Of a stretch of 64,000 bases of DNA, positions 60,804-64,000 are shown piece by piece (the first letter of the stretch is position 1; every line of letters starts with the position of its first letter). The notes beneath the pieces are model-generated. The model had not been told where the DNA came from. It ran no database searches and saw nothing but the letters and a program-made list of their open reading frames with translations. The stretch lies in the NCBI GenBank assembly GCA_002951815.1, contig CP019454.1, forward strand, positions 1,240,001 to 1,304,000, read 5' to 3'. A program made the position numbers and the translations under genes. The DNA comes from Sulfobacillus thermotolerans. GTDB taxonomy: Bacteria > Bacillota > Sulfobacillia > Sulfobacillales > Sulfobacillaceae.

Positions 60804-61574
60804 GTGGCATATTATGCGAGAGTTGTGCATCATGGCGTGGAAAAATATGCAGCGGTAATGGGAGAGCGCATTCAATTTTTGAGCGGGTCATTTTTCGACC
60901 CGGCTGTGGTGCCAACCGGCGAGGAGGTACCTAGCACGGATGTACAATGGTTGGCACCTGTACGGCCGCGCACGGTACTGGCTGTGGGAAGAAATTATCG
61001 GGAACATGCCAAAGAATTAGGCAACGCGGTTCCGGATGCGCCCCTGTTATTTCTGAAACAGCCGGGCACCATCACGGGCCATGGCGCCGACATTTTATAT
61101 CCATCGGGGTTTGGACGGATTGATTATGAAGGAGAATTAGTCATTGTCATTGGTCAAGCGGTCAACTGGCAAACGCCGAAAGAGGCCATAGCGGGGGCGA
61201 TTTTTGGCTATACCATCGGCAATGATGTAACGGCACGGGAACTGCAAAAGCAAGACGGTCAATGGACGCGTGCTAAGGGATTTGATACCTTTGGCCCTCT
61301 AGGACCTGTTGTTGCCACTGCGTATGATTATCGTCCATTTCGCATCGAAACGCGGGTTAATGGCGAAATAAGGCAGCAAGGGGCGTTTTCCGATATGATT
61401 TTCGACCCGGAAAGTATTGTTTTTTATGCTTCGCGGTTTATGACCCTGCAGCCGGGGGATGTTATCTTTTCAGGTACCCCCGAGGGTGTGGGCCCCGTTC
61501 AACCGGGCGATCTCATCGAAATTACTATACAGGGCATAGGAAAATTGAGTAATCGCGTAAAAACGAGAGAATAA
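60804..61574 (+). CDS. fumarylacetoacetate hydrolase family protein
   Basis: About 256 residues. C-terminal FAH domain with GRNYREHAKELG, PLLFLKQPGTITGHG, metal-ligand YEGELVIVIG, GYTIGNDVTARELQ, RAKGFDTFGPLGP and FSGTPEGVGPVQPGD. It probably acts as a beta-diketone hydrolase or decarboxylase/isomerase in aromatic or keto-acid breakdown. GTG 60804 is preferred, eight bases after AGGAGG; GTG 60795 overlaps that ribosome-binding site. Terminator not clear downstream. Confidence 0.9.
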   Translation: MAYYARVVHHGVEKYAAVMGERIQFLSGSFFDPAVVPTGEEVPSTDVQWLAPVRPRTVLAVGRNYREHAKELGNAVPDAPLLFLKQPGTITGHGADILYPSGFGRIDYEGELVIVIGQAVNWQTPKEAIAGAIFGYTIGNDVTARELQKQDGQWTRAKGFDTFGPLGPVVATAYDYRPFRIETRVNGEIRQQGAFSDMIFDPESIVFYASRFMTLQPGDVIFSGTPEGVGPVQPGDLIEITIQGIGKLSNRVKTRE

Positions 61575-61732
61575 TAGAGATTTTATAGCGAGGATATCGT
61601 AATTCTCTGCTATTTCCTGCCTTATTGCATTATTTTGTTGACAGAAGACCTTATTTTGATAAAATGATTCTGGCCGTCGGACAGGTTACTGTTGACGAGC
61701 ACCAATCGGGTGATAAGGGGGTTGGGAATGCG

Positions 61733-62116
61733 ATGAACGCATTGGGTCGACAAATTCTGGCAGAGATACACGGTTGTGATTCCAAGGTGTTGAACGACAT
61801 CACCAGCGTAGAGGAAATTATGGTACAGGCTGCTTTAAAGGCAGGCGCTGAGGTGCGAGAGGTGGCTTTCCACAAGTTTAGTCCGCAAGGAGTAAGCGGG
61901 GTGGTGGTCATTTCTGAATCGCATTTAGCCGTGCATACGTGGCCGGAACACGGCTATGCCGCCGTAGATGTGTTTACTTGCGGCGATTCTGTCAACCCCT
62001 GGGACGCCTGTAATTACATCGTCGAACAGTTCCGCGCCCAAAATTTTACCGCTTCGGAAACCCTCCGGGGTGTTTTGGTCGAGACGAATGCGCATTCGGA
62101 AAAAGCTGTGATTTGA
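61733..62116 (+). CDS. speD: S-adenosylmethionine decarboxylase proenzyme
   Basis: Makes decarboxylated SAM, the aminopropyl donor for spermidine. 127 residues, the short Bacillus-type. Self-cleavage at the Glu-Ser in [17 protein letters not shown] produces the pyruvoyl cofactor; AVDVFTCGD follows. ATG 61733 gives the conserved start [16 protein letters not shown]; the frame is open from 61625. The preceding 155 bases contain TTGACA near 61638, a possible -35. Confidence 0.95.
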   Translation: MNALGRQILAEIHGCDSKVLNDITSVEEIMVQAALKAGAEVREVAFHKFSPQGVSGVVVISESHLAVHTWPEHGYAAVDVFTCGDSVNPWDACNYIVEQFRAQNFTASETLRGVLVETNAHSEKAVI

Positions 62117-62135
62117 CGACAGGGGGATTTTAGCG

Positions 62136-62549
62136 TTGGCAACTACGTTTGTCATGGTCAAGCCTGATGGTGTCAGGCGGGGGCTAGTAGGGGAAGTTAT
62201 ACGGAGAATGGAACAAAAGGGCTTGCGGCTAAAAGCCATGAAGTTATTGCAAGTCAGTCCAGAACTAGCAGCGCAACATTATGCTGAGCACCAAGACAAA
62301 CCTTTCTATCCCGAGTTGATCGCCTTTATCACGTCGGGTCCCTCTGTCCCGATGGTCTGGGAAGGACGCGAAGCCGTAACGGTTGCCCGGACGATTATGG
62401 GGGCTACCGATCCGGTTAAAGCCTTGCCTGGCACCTTGCGGGGAGACTATGGACTGGCCATTACGGAAAATATTGTTCATGGTTCGGACAGTGATGCTTC
62501 CGCGGAGCGAGAAATCGGGCTTTATTTTGCCCCGCATGAACTTGTATAG
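62136..62549 (+). CDS. ndk: nucleoside diphosphate kinase
   Basis: Balances nucleoside triphosphates. 137 residues. Start [20 protein letters not shown], active-site histidine in [16 protein letters not shown], and RGDYG before it. TTG 62136 follows AGGGGGA. Normal length, all key residues present. Confidence 0.95.
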   Translation: MATTFVMVKPDGVRRGLVGEVIRRMEQKGLRLKAMKLLQVSPELAAQHYAEHQDKPFYPELIAFITSGPSVPMVWEGREAVTVARTIMGATDPVKALPGTLRGDYGLAITENIVHGSDSDASAEREIGLYFAPHELV

Positions 62550-62551
62550 CC

Positions 62552-63361
62552 GTGCTTAATGCAGCGGTTTTGGGCTTATTCAGCGTGGCGTTTTATGCCG
62601 TAGGTATTGAGCCGTTTTGGATTCGCGAAGTATGCTACGATCTGGTTGTCCGCAATTTGGCAAAGGAATTTGACGGTTTCACCATCCTCCATCTGTCTGA
62701 TTTTCACGGGCGGGTGGGGGCTTTTTCGTTCCTGCGGCACCACCCAATTAGGGCAGATATGGTAGCGGTCACGGGCGATTTATATGCCTGGCGCACGCTG
62801 CCACGGGCGCGCCTTGTTCGGGAAATAAATGGGCTGACGGCACCCGAAGGCGTCTTTTACGTGAGTGGTAATCATGATTATCACAGAGGACGCCTCGACG
62901 TGACGCCATGGAATCCCGGGCCGCGCCTCCTCGATAATCGTGTACATCGCATCAAGCGTGGAGAACATAGTCTTTGGGTGGCGGGAATTCCTGATTTGGT
63001 GAAGGGACAACCGGCATGGGAGCGTGTTTTAGGGCAATTGGCGCAGAGTACGGAACCCGCTATTTTGCTCTCCCATCGTCCTGACGCATGGCTCTTGCCC
63101 GGCATTGAGCGGTTTGCATTGGTGCTTGCAGGACACACCCATGGGGGGCAAGTGACAGCCTTTGGGCGCTGGGTACCTGTGCGCCATACCCGGGTAAAAA
63201 AGCCGTATGCGGGCGGTTTGATCACAGCGGATTCCAAACCGCCTCTGATTACGTCGCGGGGCTTAGGGGCATCCGAATTGCCCGTGCGATTTGGCTCCCG
63301 GCCTGAAGTGGTGAAAATTACTCTACATAGCGACGTGGTAGCACACAAAGCGGTAGAATAG
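62552..63361 (+). CDS. membrane-anchored metallophosphoesterase (YkuE-like)
   Basis: 269 residues. An N-terminal hydrophobic segment (NAAVLGLFSVAFYAVG) is followed by the calcineurin-like metal motifs in order: HLSDFHG, AVTGDLY, GNHDYH, LLSHRPD and AGHTHGGQ, so both metals can be bound. Close to YkuE/YaeI-type phosphodiesterases acting at the membrane. GTG 62552 starts two bases after the ndk stop with no obvious own ribosome-binding site, suggesting coupling. Confidence 0.85.
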   Translation: MLNAAVLGLFSVAFYAVGIEPFWIREVCYDLVVRNLAKEFDGFTILHLSDFHGRVGAFSFLRHHPIRADMVAVTGDLYAWRTLPRARLVREINGLTAPEGVFYVSGNHDYHRGRLDVTPWNPGPRLLDNRVHRIKRGEHSLWVAGIPDLVKGQPAWERVLGQLAQSTEPAILLSHRPDAWLLPGIERFALVLAGHTHGGQVTAFGRWVPVRHTRVKKPYAGGLITADSKPPLITSRGLGASELPVRFGSRPEVVKITLHSDVVAHKAVE

Positions 63362-63392
63362 CGGGAAATGGCATTCATTAGGGGGATAGTCG

Positions 63393-64000
63393 ATGAGAAT
63401 TGCAGTAATAGGGGGAACGGGCGTGTATGATCCAACATGGCTCTCCCAGAGTACGACCGAAGAAGTGGCCACACCGTTTGGGCCCACTCGTGTGACGCGC
63501 GGCCATTTAGAAGGAATGGAAGAGGAGGTCTTTTTTATGAACCGCCATGGGGCGGGACACAAAGTCCCGCCCCATTTGGTGAATTATCGGGCTAATATAT
63601 GGGCGTTGCGGGAGCTAGGCGTCGACCGAGTTGTGGCAACAGCGGCCGTGGGGTCCTTAAATGTGGCTATGCCGCCAGGGGCGTTTGTATTGTGCGACCA
63701 ATTCCTCGACTTTACCAAAGCGCGGGCTTCAACTTTTCATAACGGGGGGGAGTCAGGCGTTGTCCATACCGACATGACAGAGCCATACTGCCCTGATATG
63801 CGGAGTGTTCTCGTCCAAAAGGCTAAGGAATTGGGGATTGCGGCCGTTAATGGAGGCTGTTATGTCACAACCGACGGCCCTCGGTTTGAAACGCCTGCGG
63901 AAATTAAGGCCTACCGGTTGCTTGGCGGTGATGTCGTCGGGATGACCGGTGTACCCGAGGTTGTTCTAGCCCGTGAGCTCGGTTTGTGTTACAGCACTGT
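63393..64000 (+). CDS. mtnP: 5'-methylthioadenosine phosphorylase, 3' end cut by window edge
   Basis: Cleaves methylthioadenosine, the by-product of spermidine synthesis, to adenine and methylthioribose 1-phosphate. 202 codons are visible. Purine-phosphorylase motifs: IAVIGGTGVY at the N-terminus, FFMNRHGAGHKVPPHLVNYRANIWAL, TAAVGSLN, CDQFLDFTK, TDGPRFETPAEI and GMTGVPEVVLAREL. It could also act on inosine, as in S-methyl-5'-thioinosine phosphorylase (the GMTG and TDGPRFET region fits MTAP). ATG 63393 follows AGGGGGA. Nearness to speD fits polyamine recycling. Confidence 0.88.
   Translation, partial: MRIAVIGGTGVYDPTWLSQSTTEEVATPFGPTRVTRGHLEGMEEEVFFMNRHGAGHKVPPHLVNYRANIWALRELGVDRVVATAAVGSLNVAMPPGAFVLCDQFLDFTKARASTFHNGGESGVVHTDMTEPYCPDMRSVLVQKAKELGIAAVNGGCYVTTDGPRFETPAEIKAYRLLGGDVVGMTGVPEVVLARELGLCYST

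Noticed and set aside
1-64000. CRISPR array or phage region
   Set aside because: No regularly spaced repeats of 25-40 bases and no phage structural genes were seen anywhere in the window.

Overview
The window looks like a chromosome segment of a spore-forming, Gram-positive-type (Firmicutes) bacterium of intermediate G+C with many GTG and TTG starts behind strong Shine-Dalgarno sequences. The gene content and order (xerD, dacF, spoIIAA-AB-sigF, spoVA, lysA; cmk, plsC, an S1 protein, der, gpsA, spoIVA; scpAB, ytfI, gerW) are those of an endospore former. The flavour of the proteins suggests a deep-branching lineage such as Sulfobacillus. That placement is inference; no rRNA is present to confirm it.

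Layout. 1-10 kb: end of proB, proA, a PAP2-like membrane protein, family-4 uracil-DNA glycosylase, rhodanese, an intramembrane protease/sulfurtransferase/small-membrane-protein operon on the minus strand, a PilZ protein, a phosphoesterase and an amino-acid permease. 10-24.7 kb: alanine dehydrogenase, then the sporulation block xerD-dacF-zinc finger-spoIIA-spoVA, a decayed group IIC intron sitting just behind the spoVAF terminator, then lysA, trpS, scpA and scpB. 24.7-31.5 kb: ytfI-gerW running directly into an NHEJ operon (Ku, LigD ligase, LigD polymerase, SNF2 helicase), a two-domain thioredoxin-fold protein with an in-frame TGA at its active-site cysteine, and panC. 31.5-34.3 kb: an accessory islet with broken IS200/IS605 and IS607 transposases around a lipoprotein. 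34.3-47.7 kb: spmA and spmB (convergent), a frameshifted ridA, rluB, a nicotinate phosphoribosyltransferase, SWIM protein, aroH, cmk, plsC, S1 protein, bioY, der, gpsA, spoIVA. 47.7-59 kb: three family-5 peptide-binding lipoproteins and two permease pairs without ATPases, arranged around tRNA-Pro, plus a stand-alone ThrRS-editing-type domain and a CorA transporter. 59-64 kb: class III aminotransferase, SRPBCC protein, FAH hydrolase, speD, ndk, metallophosphoesterase and the start of a methylthioadenosine phosphorylase.

The most noteworthy observation is the candidate selenoprotein at 29898-30590. TGA replaces the first Cys of a CxxC motif, the frame stays open for 87 sense codons afterwards, and a SECIS-like hairpin lies at the expected distance. 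Other points of interest are the NHEJ genes embedded in a sporulation-type operon, a possible sigma-G promoter that overlaps the sigF terminator so that spoVA transcripts would escape it, and the group IIC intron remnant. All functional calls rest on reading translated sequence and motif recognition; no database search was run.
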